Shown: piece after piece, positions 1-5,028 of the stretch | Numbering within the stretch: the stretch's first letter is position 1 | Layout: each line of letters opens with the position of its first letter | NCBI GenBank assembly: GCA_023245695.1 | Contig: JAHFJT010000086.1 | Coordinates: 1-5,028, forward strand | Direction: 5' to 3' | DNA length: 5,028 bases | From: Candidatus Peregrinibacteria bacterium | GTDB lineage: Bacteria; Patescibacteriota; Gracilibacteria; UBA1369; UBA12463 | Notes under the pieces: model-generated | Told to the model about the DNA's origin: nothing | Seen by the model: the letters and a program-made list of their open reading frames with translations, nothing else | The model's database searches: none | Translations under genes and position numbers: made by a program

Positions 1-98
1 GAAAGAAACGTCTTTCCCAAACTCAAACCAAGAAAAAAAGGAACGCTCGCGACGACAAAAACAACAAAAATGAGAGAGGCGATAATTTTCCGGAACAT
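1..98 (-). CDS. Partial unrecognised protein with hydrophobic N-terminus (5' end only)
   Basis: An open frame starts at the ATG at 98-96 and continues without a stop to the left edge, giving 32 codons. The visible peptide begins MFRKIIASLIFVVFVVASV and continues with PFFLGLSLGK. A short basic n-region (R3, K4) is followed by about 18 strongly hydrophobic residues, which looks like a signal peptide or an N-terminal membrane anchor with the rest outside the cytoplasm. No lipobox cysteine is visible in the part seen. An in-frame ATG at 137-135 would add 13 residues (MVDNCRCVCYHLR), but these look unlike a signal n-region, and a promoter-like pair fits the 98 start better. There is no Shine-Dalgarno sequence at either start. 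It lies downstream of, and on the same strand as, the DHH phosphoesterase gene, with a 56 bp gap, so it could be co-transcribed with it or use its own promoter. The family cannot be named from this fragment. Confidence 0.6.
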   Translation of the reverse strand, partial: MFRKIIASLIFVVFVVASVPFFLGLSLGKTFL

Positions 99-104
99 GC
101 GTAA

Positions 105-133
105 ATGGTAACAAACGCACCGGCAATTATCAA
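105..133 (-). promoter_or_regulatory. Candidate sigma70-type promoter for the partial left-edge gene
   Basis: On the minus strand, TTGATA (133-128, five of six matches to the -35 consensus) is separated by exactly 17 nt from TACCAT (110-105, four of six matches to the -10 consensus). The expected transcription start, about 7 nt further on, falls at or next to the A of the ATG at 98, which implies a leaderless mRNA. This is motif matching by eye; the -10 box is only moderate. Confidence 0.35.
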
Positions 134-135
134 CC

Positions 136-150
136 ATGTTTTCAAAACAT
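136..150. repeat. Perfect 15-bp palindrome (7-bp arms, 1-nt centre)
   Basis: The sequence ATGTTTT-C-AAAACAT is a perfect inverted repeat centred on position 143. It lies 4 bp past the stop codon of the DHH phosphoesterase gene and just upstream of the candidate promoter of the left-edge gene. A 1-nt centre cannot form a normal RNA hairpin loop, and no U-tract follows on either strand, so it is a poor intrinsic terminator. A dimeric-protein operator is possible, and so is chance in AT-rich DNA. Confidence 0.4.
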
Positions 151-154
151 CACC

Positions 155-1183
155 TTAAAGTGGACGAGAAATCTCGAGACCATGGATAGGATTTTGCATT
201 CCATCTGGAAGAGGCTTGTCTGAAATAATTTTCCACATAATCTCTTTCTGAATCGTGCCAGGAATACTGAATCCAGCAGCTTTTTTATGACCACCACCAT
301 TAAAGTTCGCGGCAAGAGCAGAGAGATCAATATCATCACGGCGGGTACGGAACGAACCCTTGATATTCCCCTTTCCATCCTCTGCAAGCAGCACAGAAAA
401 CTTCGTATCAGGAACGGCATTGAGCAAATCGATCACACCGCCAGACTCATCGGGATGCGCGCCACTTTCTTCGAAGTCTTTCATCGTGAGAACCGACATG
501 CATACACCGTCGTCGGTCACCTTCATATTCTCAAGCACCCGTCCCCAGAGCTTTAAAGTACTGAGTGGATTGCTTCGGAACATATATCGTGAGATGGAGT
601 TCACCTTGGCACCCTTCGCGACGAGGTCAGCAGAAATAGCATAAACCTCTGGAGTCGTATTGGAGTGCATAAGACTTCCGGTATCATTGTAGATACCCGT
701 GAGGAGCGCCGTCGCGATCGCAGGCGTGATATTCGCGCGGAGGAACGCAAACCAACGATACAGAAGTACCGTCGTCGATGGCGCGATAGGATCGACCATA
801 TTCAGCGTTCCAAAATTATCATTCGAAGCGTGGTGATCAATATTGAGCACGGGAACTTTTCCAGAAAAAATATCGGGATAGATCGTGTGATACTGAGTCA
901 TGTAGTGAGCACCGGCATCAGAGACGATCAGAAGATCATAATCCGTAAAGGTAAACTCGTGCACAAACCGCTGAATATCCGGCAAGAAGTCGTATCGCTC
1001 AGACGGCTCGTCAATACACGCCAGTGTCGTCTGTTTACCCATCTCCTGAAGCATCAAGTGGATCGCAATATTTGCACCAAGCGTATCGCCATCCGGTCTA
1101 CGATGACAGATAAGCAAAATCTTCTCAGATCGCTCAATAAGTTTCTTTGCCTCTCGAAATGTAGTTGTGATATCCTCGTTCAT
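155..1183 (-). CDS. nrnA: DHH/DHHA1-family phosphoesterase, NrnA-like (nanoRNase / pAp phosphatase group)
   Basis: This 342-residue protein belongs to the DHH phosphoesterase superfamily. The N-terminal DHH domain shows the metal-binding motifs in order: HRRPDGDTLG (H27, D31, D33), SDAG (D89), IDHHASND (D116, H117, H118) and YNDTGS (D167). The C-terminal DHHA1 domain has GSFRTR (276-281) and DLSALAANFNGGGHKKAAGF (286-305) with the GGGH substrate-binding loop at 296-299. Motif order and length match NrnA-type enzymes, cytoplasmic Mn-dependent hydrolases that degrade 2-5 nt RNAs and dephosphorylate 3'-phosphoadenosine 5'-phosphate; relatives cleave c-di-AMP or pApA. The substrate cannot be decided from sequence, so the symbol is a family-level call. 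All catalytic residues appear intact, and there is no signal peptide or membrane segment. The ATG at 1183 starts well before the first motif but has no Shine-Dalgarno site. A good promoter-like pair lies just upstream, inside the beginning of the divergent fmt gene. Confidence 0.93.
   Translation of the reverse strand: MNEDITTTFREAKKLIERSEKILLICHRRPDGDTLGANIAIHLMLQEMGKQTTLACIDEPSERYDFLPDIQRFVHEFTFTDYDLLIVSDAGAHYMTQYHTIYPDIFSGKVPVLNIDHHASNDNFGTLNMVDPIAPSTTVLLYRWFAFLRANITPAIATALLTGIYNDTGSLMHSNTTPEVYAISADLVAKGAKVNSISRYMFRSNPLSTLKLWGRVLENMKVTDDGVCMSVLTMKDFEESGAHPDESGGVIDLLNAVPDTKFSVLLAEDGKGNIKGSFRTRRDDIDLSALAANFNGGGHKKAAGFSIPGTIQKEIMWKIISDKPLPDGMQNPIHGLEISRPL
1147..1176 (+). promoter_or_regulatory. 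Weak candidate extended -10 promoter for fmt
   Basis: Upstream of fmt, inside the first codons of the divergent DHH gene, TTGCCT (1147-1152) lies 18 nt before TATCCT (1171-1176). The -10 is preceded by TG one base away (1168-1169), as in extended -10 promoters. Both hexamers match consensus at only four of six positions. The predicted start near 1183 would give a leader of about 24 nt without a clear Shine-Dalgarno site. This is the best match I found for fmt but is not convincing alone. Confidence 0.25.
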
Positions 1184-1193
1184 AGAAGATCAA

Positions 1194-1221
1194 ATTGTAA
1201 ATTAATATGAGAAAATATCAA
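1194..1221 (-). promoter_or_regulatory. Candidate sigma70-type promoter for the DHH phosphoesterase gene
   Basis: On the minus strand, TTGATA (1221-1216, five of six to consensus) and TACAAT (1199-1194, five of six) are separated by 16 nt. The predicted transcription start is near 1187, only about 4 nt before the ATG at 1183. The -35 box lies inside codons 4-5 of fmt, so this promoter overlaps the start of the neighbouring gene. It also fits the lack of a Shine-Dalgarno site in front of the DHH gene. Confidence 0.55.
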
Positions 1222-2184
1222 GTCGTATTTTTTGGGACATCTGAGTTCGCCGTCCCGGCGCTAGATTCCTTATTGAAAAGCCAAGAAATCGAGGTCAAAA
1301 CCGTCGTAACACAGCCAGATAAGCCCACCGGAAGACACCAAGAGCTCACCCCTCCTCCGGTCAAACTTTTCCTTCAAAAGGCCGGGAGAACAGACATTCC
1401 CCTTCTCCAACCAGAAGCCCTAAGAAAAAATAGTGATTTTCAGAAACTCATCGAAGAACTCGAACCTGACATCTTTGTCGTGGTTTCGTATGGTCATATT
1501 ATCCCAAAAGCTCTCCTCAGTGTTCCAAAATACGGAGCCGTAAACATCCATGGATCCCTCCTTCCGTACTATCGAGGCGCGTCCCCTATTCAGCAAGCGC
1601 TCTTGCAGGGCGACTCGACGACTGGGGTGACGATTATGAAGTTAAGTGAAAAAATGGACGAGGGCCCGATTATTTTTCTCAAGCGAATGCCGATCGAAGA
1701 AAAGGACACCTTCGAGACCCTGTACAAAAAGCTCGCCGTACTAGGCGGAGAGTTCGTCGTTCCAGCCACACTCGACTACATCGATGGAACCCTGCAACCC
1801 ATTCCGCAAGATCATGCCCGAGCAACCACCTGTCAAAAAATTGAAAAAAATGATGGACTCATCGACTGGGAGACCATGAACGCGAATCAAATTCACAACC
1901 GAATACGTGCCTTCACGCCATGGCCAGGATGCTTCACGTACTGGCAGGGAAAGCGACTCAAACTCATCGAGGTCGAGACGCGAGACGGAACTCAGGATCC
2001 TGGCACCATGAAAATCGCCACGAACGCTGATGGCCAGTCAGAACTTCATATCGGCACGAAAGAAGGCATTATCGCGCCACAAAAACTCCAGCTCGAAGGA
2101 AAGTCTGTCATGGATCTGAAGACCTTTCTCAATGGCTATGGAGCAAAAATTCAGGCGGCAGATACGCTCTCTTCCAAGGTGTAA
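1207..2184 (+). CDS. fmt: Methionyl-tRNA formyltransferase
   Basis: This 325-residue cytoplasmic enzyme transfers a formyl group from 10-formyltetrahydrofolate to methionine on the initiator tRNA. The N-terminal formyltransferase domain opens with VVFFGTSEFAVPALDSLL (6-23), then VVTQPDKPTGR (33-43). The family signature AVNIHGSLLPYYRGASPIQQ (111-130) carries catalytic N113 and H115 and the SLLP loop (117-120); the third catalytic residue is D151 in KMDEGPI. The C-terminal tRNA-binding domain shows KIEKNDGLIDW (211-221), IRAFTPWPG (233-241) and a terminal LQLEGKSVMDLKTFLNGY (294-311). Length is normal and all active-site residues are present. The ATG at 1207 is the only plausible start: an in-frame TAA lies at 1198-1200 and the first motif begins at residue 6. 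No Shine-Dalgarno site precedes it. It is divergent from the DHH gene by 23 bp, and its last 34 bp overlap the convergent membrane-protein gene. The usual partner def (peptide deformylase) is not adjacent here. Confidence 0.97.
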   Translation: MRKYQVVFFGTSEFAVPALDSLLKSQEIEVKTVVTQPDKPTGRHQELTPPPVKLFLQKAGRTDIPLLQPEALRKNSDFQKLIEELEPDIFVVVSYGHIIPKALLSVPKYGAVNIHGSLLPYYRGASPIQQALLQGDSTTGVTIMKLSEKMDEGPIIFLKRMPIEEKDTFETLYKKLAVLGGEFVVPATLDYIDGTLQPIPQDHARATTCQKIEKNDGLIDWETMNANQIHNRIRAFTPWPGCFTYWQGKRLKLIEVETRDGTQDPGTMKIATNADGQSELHIGTKEGIIAPQKLQLEGKSVMDLKTFLNGYGAKIQAADTLSSKV

Positions 2185-3500
2185 CTCGCAATCGCCACGA
2201 GGACGGCGAAGAGAATCCAGCCGTGATACAGAGAAAAAAAGTAGTGATCGGAGAGACTCAAGATGCTTACGCTCACCCACAGAACAAAAACCTGCGGAGA
2301 GTTTCGCCGTCGGCGGTAGAGCTGTGTAAGAATATAGCCGAAGAGAAAGAGGTAGAGGGCGAGGCCAAGCAGGCCGAGCTCATTAGATACGACCAAGAAA
2401 AGATTATGGGCAGGTTGGTACTCCCATGGAGACAGCTTCTCAGAAACAACACTCTGAAGCGCCGTAGACGACTCCCCCAGACCAACACCGAACGGATGCG
2501 ACATCAGGAGCCGGATTCCATCCGTTACATTTTCAGCACGGAACTGGAGCGCCTGCGTATCCTGAAATTTCATTCGCTCGAGAAGAAAACCACCAATATT
2601 GAGTGATGTAAGAAAAAGAAGCAAAACAAGCCCAAGTGTGGCCATCGCTTTGAACCCAAGCCGTCGCTTGGTCATGCCATAGTAGATTCCATAGGCTACC
2701 AATCCAGCAAAAAAAGCCGTACGAGAAAAGGTCACGAGAAATGCAAGACATAGAAGAACCACAATGACTCCATATCGATACGGCTCCCGCATGTAGAGAT
2801 TCTTCACGGCAAAAAATCCAACAAGTAAGTATGCCGCAAAAATATTCGGATGCGGAAAGGTTCCATAAGCACGCAAAATTTTTTGGCCACTCATCGTCAA
2901 TGTCGAAACACCAGAGATGGCCGTACTAAGAGGGGCCTCGCCAAGGAAAGACAGCCCGACACTTCCTCCATTTAGATACTGTGCAATTCCCAAAACCGAC
3001 TCCCCTGCCAGGCCAAAGGCAAGAATAAGAAACATCGTTCGAAGAGGGAGAACCTCGTGGATCACTAGAAGATAGAGCAAAAAACCTTGGATCAAACGGA
3101 GCACCAGGAGAAAACTCAAGACCCGATCCACCGAAAACACGAGCGACAACTCACCGAGCGTCAAGAGAGCTAACCAGAAAAAAAGAATAGGAGCATTTCC
3201 CCACCTCAAAGAACGGGCTCGAGAAGCATCAAAAAAGAGTGACAAGCCAATGCACAGAAGCCCGATGAGAAAAAAGATATCCGAGAAATAGAGAAAAAAA
3301 TGTTGGTACGGGCTGCTATCTCCGGTCGCAAAAAAAGAAACCTCATACACGCTTATTTTGAGCGGAACAAACAGTGTCGCAAAAAAAATAGCAAGACCAA
3401 GCTGTGCACATCGCCTAAAGAAGAAACTCACATGACCAATTTCCTCCTCATCGATTGGAGAAAAGTACCTCTTCACCATCTGAAAAACACTCGAAACCAT
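2151..3500 (-). CDS. O-antigen ligase / polymerase-like polytopic membrane protein (Wzy_C-type)
   Basis: This 449-residue integral membrane protein has about ten to twelve hydrophobic segments, roughly at 33-50, 68-90, 103-122, 128-148, 153-172, 219-236, 243-258, 260-275, 285-303, 368-392 and 403-440 (the last perhaps two). Family hallmarks are RAYGTFPHPNIFAAYLL (210-226), TFSRTAFFAGL (257-267), SHPFGVGLG (334-342) and the loop motif QPAHNLFL (362-369) followed by NELGLLGLALY. Wzy_C/WaaL-type proteins transfer or polymerise lipid-linked glycans on the outer face of the membrane; arginines (here R210, R260) and a loop histidine (here H364) of this kind are important in characterised members. 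The real acceptor is unknown. It lies 23 bp downstream of the solute-binding lipoprotein gene on the same strand, so probably the same mRNA. The ATG at 3500 has no Shine-Dalgarno site. A GTG at 3431-3429 (codon 24) has AGGAGG at 3448-3443 with an 11-nt spacer and could be an alternative start just before the first membrane segment. The TGA end overlaps fmt by 34 bp. Confidence 0.85.
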   Translation of the reverse strand: MVSSVFQMVKRYFSPIDEEEIGHVSFFFRRCAQLGLAIFFATLFVPLKISVYEVSFFATGDSSPYQHFFLYFSDIFFLIGLLCIGLSLFFDASRARSLRWGNAPILFFWLALLTLGELSLVFSVDRVLSFLLVLRLIQGFLLYLLVIHEVLPLRTMFLILAFGLAGESVLGIAQYLNGGSVGLSFLGEAPLSTAISGVSTLTMSGQKILRAYGTFPHPNIFAAYLLVGFFAVKNLYMREPYRYGVIVVLLCLAFLVTFSRTAFFAGLVAYGIYYGMTKRRLGFKAMATLGLVLLLFLTSLNIGGFLLERMKFQDTQALQFRAENVTDGIRLLMSHPFGVGLGESSTALQSVVSEKLSPWEYQPAHNLFLVVSNELGLLGLALYLFLFGYILTQLYRRRRNSPQVFVLWVSVSILSLSDHYFFSLYHGWILFAVLVAIASYTLEESVSAA

Positions 3501-3523
3501 AAAACGGGAAGAGGTTTAAGGAG

Positions 3524-4966
3524 CTACTTTGCCGTCAAAACATGTGGGCCTGGACCGACAAATCCTCGTGCTGGGAGCAGCTGCCCAAGCGCAATATCGA
3601 GATTCTTGAGCGCATTCACGGGTGTCGCCAGACCATCGGCAACACTCGAAACCGCCTCAGAAAAGCCAGCATCAAATACACCAATATCATACAGCGGCAT
3701 ACTCGTCGCAAACCCAACTTGCTGAGCAAAAACCCCATAAATTGGCTCTGCAGACTGTGCCGCGAGCATATCGCGTCGACTGGTCGGCTGGTGCGTTTTC
3801 TGATGGTAATACTCGAGACTCTTCTGGCTGGCTAGGAAGTTCAATAGATCCCACGCCTGCTTCTGATGTGCGGACTGTCGAGACACCGTCTCGAACTGGT
3901 ACTTGGCCATGACCGCGCGAGCATTGGTAGAGACCGCCGGATCGTGCACCTGTGGAAGTGGAGCTACACCAATATCCTTGGCTGTAAGCGCCTTATAGCC
4001 CTGTCGCGACAAGCCTGTAATAATTTGCACAAGCGCATCGTAGTCATCAGAGTATCCCGCAATCGTCGAAACCTTTCCCTTCGCGAATGGCGTCAGTTCT
4101 TTGTCGCCATTCGACGGAGCCATGTACTGATTCCAAGCGTTGACCTGTGAACTTGAGAGGGCAAATCCCGTATAGAACTGAAAAGCCGTGAGAAATGGAT
4201 TTCCACTCGTATCGCCAGTCAGCGCTTGCGTGGTCGAAAGTACGGTGGCACTTCCCTGCGAGTTATACATACTCACTCCATATTGGAGAAAGAGAGAGTA
4301 GAGCACATCGAGACCATGACTAATATTGTCCGTCCGGCCAAGTGCGGCTCCAGAAACCTCAAATCGCTCCGGGCTATTGTCGCTCTTCGTGAGCGTGACA
4401 ACATCCTGCGCGAAATCTTTCCACTGAACTGATGGCGCACCCTTGCTTGAAAGTCGATCTTCGTACTGTTTTTTATTGAAGAAAAGCGCAAGCGTATCCA
4501 CATAGAGTGGAATGCCATAAATGTGAAGGCTCTGCGGCTGAGCACCATCTGGTCGAACCAGATCTCTATCGGCAACCGCCACAAATGTCTGTCGAAACTG
4601 ATCCACGGTCATGACGTCTGCAGGCATCGGCGCAATTTTTTTCTGATGTTTGTAGATCCAACTATTCGGAACGGAAAAAAGATCCGGCCCCGCACCCTCC
4701 GCCATCTCATTAATAATCTGATCCTCATACTGCGGATATGACGGAAACTTCGAAACGAGATGAATCACCACGCCAGGATGCGCATTCTGGTAACTATCCA
4801 AAAGCGGCTTGATCACCTCGGCATCATTTCCAAAGCGGTAGTACGTAAGATCAATCTGATTCACGCCACCAGCTTTCCGAGCAGCCTCTTTTCGAAAAAG
4901 AGAACAGCCAGAAAGAGGCATCGTCAAAACAGAGGCAACAAGAAGTATCGTGAGGGATTTTTTCAT
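3524..4966 (-). CDS. Extracellular solute-binding lipoprotein (family 1, UgpB/MalE-like)
   Basis: This 480-residue protein, counted from the ATG at 4966, resembles ABC-transporter substrate-binding proteins of the sugar/glycerol-phosphate type. It opens with a lipoprotein signal peptide, MKKSLTILLVASVLTMPLSG then C21, with lipobox LSGC at 18-21, so it should be diacylglyceryl-anchored on the outer face of the membrane. After a linker, the bilobed domain begins near residue 38 (DLTYYRFGND). Typical motifs are GPDLFSVPNSW (93-103), YGIPLYVDTLALFFNKK (150-166), WKDFAQDVVTLT (182-193), GKVSTIAGYSDD (297-308) and AWDLLNFLASQ (371-381). Ligand cannot be predicted. No permease or ATPase gene is in the window, and the downstream neighbour is an O-antigen-ligase-like protein. 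An in-frame GTG at 4993-4991 would add nine residues (MFLPSLCLT). I prefer 4966 because the lysines then sit directly at the N-terminus of the signal peptide, though the GTG coincides with the predicted transcription start. No Shine-Dalgarno site precedes 4966. Confidence 0.88.
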   Translation of the reverse strand: MKKSLTILLVASVLTMPLSGCSLFRKEAARKAGGVNQIDLTYYRFGNDAEVIKPLLDSYQNAHPGVVIHLVSKFPSYPQYEDQIINEMAEGAGPDLFSVPNSWIYKHQKKIAPMPADVMTVDQFRQTFVAVADRDLVRPDGAQPQSLHIYGIPLYVDTLALFFNKKQYEDRLSSKGAPSVQWKDFAQDVVTLTKSDNSPERFEVSGAALGRTDNISHGLDVLYSLFLQYGVSMYNSQGSATVLSTTQALTGDTSGNPFLTAFQFYTGFALSSSQVNAWNQYMAPSNGDKELTPFAKGKVSTIAGYSDDYDALVQIITGLSRQGYKALTAKDIGVAPLPQVHDPAVSTNARAVMAKYQFETVSRQSAHQKQAWDLLNFLASQKSLEYYHQKTHQPTSRRDMLAAQSAEPIYGVFAQQVGFATSMPLYDIGVFDAGFSEAVSSVADGLATPVNALKNLDIALGQLLPARGFVGPGPHVLTAK

Positions 4967-4992
4967 AGTCAAACAAAGTGAGGGTAAGAACA

Positions 4993-5026
4993 CTCCTGCA
5001 TTATAGTGAGTTTAGCCCCTCCTGCA
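4993..5026 (-). repeat. Pair of 8-bp direct repeats flanking the -10 box
   Basis: On the minus strand TGCAGGAG occurs at 5026-5019 and again at 5000-4993, 26 bp apart start to start. The two copies bracket the spacer and TATAAT box of the promoter in front of the lipoprotein gene. They could be a regulator's half-sites placed about two and a half helical turns apart, or a coincidence; the distal copy also partly forms the candidate -35 box. Only two copies are seen. Confidence 0.35.
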
Positions 5027-5028
5027 AA
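5000..5028 (-). promoter_or_regulatory. Candidate sigma70-type promoter for the lipoprotein / membrane-protein unit
   Basis: A perfect TATAAT lies at 5005-5000 on the minus strand. TTTGCA (5028-5023, four of six to the -35 consensus) is 17 nt upstream, right at the window edge. The expected start near 4993 would give a 27-nt leader to the ATG at 4966, or a leaderless message beginning on the in-frame GTG at 4993. No hairpin or U-tract is seen in the 23 bp before the downstream membrane-protein gene, so this promoter probably serves both genes. Confidence 0.6.

Noticed and set aside
665..1210. Long plus-strand open frame (181 codons) opposite the DHH phosphoesterase gene
   Set aside because: It lies fully antisense to a gene with intact catalytic motifs, is very rich in Arg/Lys/Ile in a way typical of a shadow frame, and shows no recognisable domain.
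2151..2153. Possibility that TGA is recoded as glycine, as in Absconditabacteria/Gracilibacteria
   Set aside because: No gene has internal TGA, glycines use GGN codons throughout, and reading through this TGA adds only a few residues before a TAG.
2140..2165. T-run just after the stop of the O-antigen-ligase-like gene (minus strand TGAATTTTTGC), a possible intrinsic terminator
   Set aside because: No stable GC-rich stem precedes the five T residues, and the run is inside the fmt coding region.
3290..3420. Many A-runs of 6-7 bases on the plus strand, at first resembling a repeat or poly-A tract
   Set aside because: On the minus strand these are TTT phenylalanine codons in the membrane segments of the O-antigen-ligase-like protein.
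3542..4150. Several plus-strand open frames of about 95-140 codons opposite the solute-binding protein gene
   Set aside because: They overlap each other in different frames, have shadow-like composition and no motif, while the minus strand holds a full-length family member.
4969..5001. Ten-codon upstream reading frame (ATG at 5001, TGA at 4971-4969) ending 2 nt before the lipoprotein ATG, resembling a leader peptide
   Set aside because: Its ATG overlaps the perfect TATAAT box, so it would not be on a message starting near 4993, and the nearest AGGAGG (5023-5018) is 16 nt away, too far for normal initiation.

Overview
This window is a compact stretch of bacterial chromosome. It has four complete or nearly complete genes, a fifth that runs off the left edge, and almost no intergenic space. 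Moderate GC, very tight packing, absence of recognisable Shine-Dalgarno sites before most starts, and the style of the O-antigen-ligase-like and solute-binding proteins would fit an uncultivated small-genome bacterium such as a member of the Patescibacteria/CPR. That placement is an inference, not something the sequence proves. The standard bacterial code fits: reading frames end in TAA, TAG and TGA with no internal TGA.

Left part (1-1183, minus strand): a DHH/DHHA1 phosphoesterase of the NrnA type (nanoRNA / pAp / cyclic-dinucleotide hydrolase group), followed downstream by the start of an unrecognised protein with a hydrophobic N-terminus. Middle (1207-2184, plus strand): methionyl-tRNA formyltransferase (fmt), divergent from the DHH gene across only 23 bp. 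Right part (2151-4966, minus strand): a likely two-gene transcription unit, first an extracellular solute-binding lipoprotein and then a polytopic O-antigen-ligase/polymerase-like membrane protein. The last 34 bp of the membrane-protein gene overlap the 3' end of fmt in a convergent arrangement.

The two left-hand blocks are housekeeping (initiator tRNA formylation, turnover of very short RNAs or nucleotides). The right-hand pair acts at the cell envelope: a lipid-anchored binding protein with no permease in view, and a membrane glycan ligase/polymerase. The most notable signal is in the control regions. Promoter-like boxes on the minus strand sit so close to the start codons that the predicted mRNAs have almost no 5' leader, consistent with leaderless or Shine-Dalgarno-independent translation. 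I saw no RNA genes, CRISPR arrays, insertion sequences or convincing intrinsic terminators, and no stretch over 300 bp lacks a gene. I did not find evidence of a new multi-gene system here.
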